Source of the DNA: Klebsormidium nitens
Taxonomy: Eukaryota; Streptophyta; Klebsormidiophyceae; Klebsormidiales; Klebsormidiaceae
Reading direction: 5' to 3'
Length of the DNA stretch: 64,000 nucleotides
NCBI GenBank assembly: GCA_000708835.1
Contig: DF236971.1
Location: 186,001-250,000, forward strand
Under the pieces are notes generated by a model that was not told where the DNA came from, did not search any database, and saw only the letters and a program-made list of their open reading frames with translations. Positions 62,876 to 64,000 of this stretch are shown here, piece by piece. Numbering within the stretch: position 1 is the first letter of the stretch; each line of letters begins with the position of its first letter. The translations under genes and the position numbers were made by a program.

Positions 62876-63048
62876 CTTTCTGCAGACGCCGCACCGCTGG
62901 AGCTTCTTCCCCTCCCGGGCCTTCTCCCCGCAGTGGTCGCACACCTTGGCCGCCGTGGCATCGCCTTCCCGGGTGCTTTCCCCGGGTGCTTCCCGCGTGC
63001 TTCCCCCGGACGCTCCAGACTCGTTGCGGGCGCCCGAAACCGCGCGAG
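62876..63048 (-). CDS. MYND zinc-finger exon, partial gene
   Basis: On the minus strand an open exon from acceptor gtccgcag to donor aag|gtgcgc encodes an acidic, Gly/Ser-rich linker (SGARNESGASGGSTREAPGE) and the first half of a MYND finger, CDHCGEKAREGKKLQRCGVCRK. The second half should be in a downstream exon at lower coordinates, which I cannot find. The 5' part of the gene must lie at higher coordinates among repeated acceptor units. It is the intact sister of the copy at 58611-58790. It could be a real gene whose other exons are too diverged to see, or a remnant. Confidence 0.55.
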
Positions 63049-63745
63049 CTGCGGACGCCCAAAAGGAATAAGAGATTCTGACGGCTGTGTCTCTTTAAGA
63101 CAAATATTGCTTTCGGTTACTCGTGCCCTTTCTGACAAGGCTCCGGAATCTTTTCGCCAGGACCTGCGGCCGCTGCAGGCGTCAGAAGAAAAGGGATCAG
63201 ACGACATGACCGGTTGTACGTCTTTACGACTGACTTACTGCTTCCGGAATACTGTGTGTGTTTTCTTCAAACGCTTCGGACTCGTTGCGTGCGCCCGAAA
63301 CCGCGCCAGCTGCGGACGCCCAAAAGGAATGTACTCAGAAGTTTTTGCAGGGATTATTCAAGACTGGCGTACTGCCCCCAGCTTCCCGTGTGCTTTTCTC
63401 GGACGCACCGGACTCGTGGCGTGCGCCTGAAACCGCGCCAGCTGCGGACTTACAACGAAAGGGAATCAGAGATTCTGACCGGTCTGTATGACTTTTGAAC
63501 TCGCTTATCGCCTCCGGCTTCCGTTTTCATTTCATAATAATCTCTTTTAGCGGGTCCTGGTTGCGTGCGCCAGAAGCTGCGCCAGAAGGGGACGTCACTA
63601 GAAAGGAGGACGAGAGATTCTGACGCTGGAATGGCTTTGAGACCGCCTTATGCGGGTACCGGCTCTGTGTGTGCTTGCCCCGGACTCGTCCGGTGCTCCG
63701 GAGACAGCTCCAGCTGCGGCGTTCGCAAAAGGATGGTAAACAGGG
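63020..63745 (-). repeat. Array of acceptor/exon-start units upstream of the second MYND exon
   Basis: The block 'gcgcccgaaaccgcgc', 'agctgcggacgcccaaaagg' recurs at about 63030-63065, 63288-63330, 63418-63460, 63565-63600 and 63693-63735 with growing divergence; 'gagattctgac' follows in three of them. On the minus strand each carries a ccgcag-type acceptor followed by the start of the exon. Spacings are roughly 250, 130, 150 and 130 bases. Confidence 0.82.
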
Positions 63746-64000
63746 TCTTCAGCGGTCCTTGCCTTTGTCCTTGTCCTCGTGTCTGCAGACGACAACGCAG
63801 ACCAGCCCGCTTCAACCGCGTACTTCTGTCCGAACCCCGCGGCACGTCAGCATTGGCTGCAGCACCTTTCCGTCAAGCCCAGATACCTGGATACGATGTT
63901 ACCAGGTACAGCCCTCTATCTTCAGTGATCTGAAGATTCCACTAAAGCCGCAAGAGCTTCCATCGACCGGCACCCTTACTTGAACGAGGGCATGGGTAAA

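Noticed and set aside
1-63745. Explanation of the junction copies as assembly errors
   Set aside because: The copies differ at many positions, have different spacings and occur in several genes; collapsed or repeated reads would give near-identical units. Only genomic reads can exclude it fully.
1-64000. CRISPR arrays, prokaryotic operons or intact transposons
   Set aside because: The window is spliced eukaryotic DNA; direct repeats are junction copies, and no transposase or reverse transcriptase sequence is seen.

Overview
This window is nuclear DNA from a green-lineage eukaryote. The genes are split by GT..AG introns, and several products are plant-type: a GDP-L-fucose synthase, a plastid fibrillin, a plant-type ferric reductase and a KH/exonuclease protein. 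A CEP164-like WW protein suggests an organism that still makes flagellate cells. Mixed GC content and introns of 0.1 to 2 kb fit a streptophyte alga (for example a Klebsormidium-like genome) or an early land plant. The species is an inference.

Layout: the 3' part of GDP-L-fucose synthase (+, to 2244). An unrecognised proline-rich, possibly BED-like protein (-, 3259-6753), head to head with a CEP164-like tandem-WW protein (+, 7285-10799). Replication factor C subunit 4/2 (-, 12881-18086), head to head with a small LysM membrane protein (+, 18846-21161). A 3'-5' exonuclease with a KH domain (-, 22830-28095). Ferric reductase oxidase (-, 30527-38366). A mostly empty stretch with an assembly gap (40955-41174). 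A plastid fibrillin (+, 44102-48871). A 2OG-Fe(II) oxygenase fused to a SUMO-like domain (-, 50598-53491), head to head with a plant protein carrying an unnamed conserved C-terminal domain (+, 54392-57391). Last, a MYND zinc-finger gene (+, 59657-61392) sits between two duplicated minus-strand MYND fragments. For most genes the exon phases were joined by hand and the coding lengths close in frame (RFC 340 aa, FRO 750 aa, fibrillin 349 aa, KH-exonuclease 411 aa). These are not a single pathway.

The most striking signal is structural. About ten introns hold diverged tandem copies of the exon-intron junction itself (intron tail plus exon head, or exon tail plus intron head), in units of about 55-180 bp. 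The copies lie on the intron side and often keep a usable-looking splice site. Arrays reach five to seven extra acceptors (GDP-fucose synthase, fibrillin). In three cases (ferric reductase exon 4 donor and exon 6 acceptor, fibrillin exon 3 acceptor) the unit is a multiple of three with no stop, so use of the extra site would add 42-44 residues in frame. This looks like a recurrent mechanism of intron growth and possible alternative splicing.
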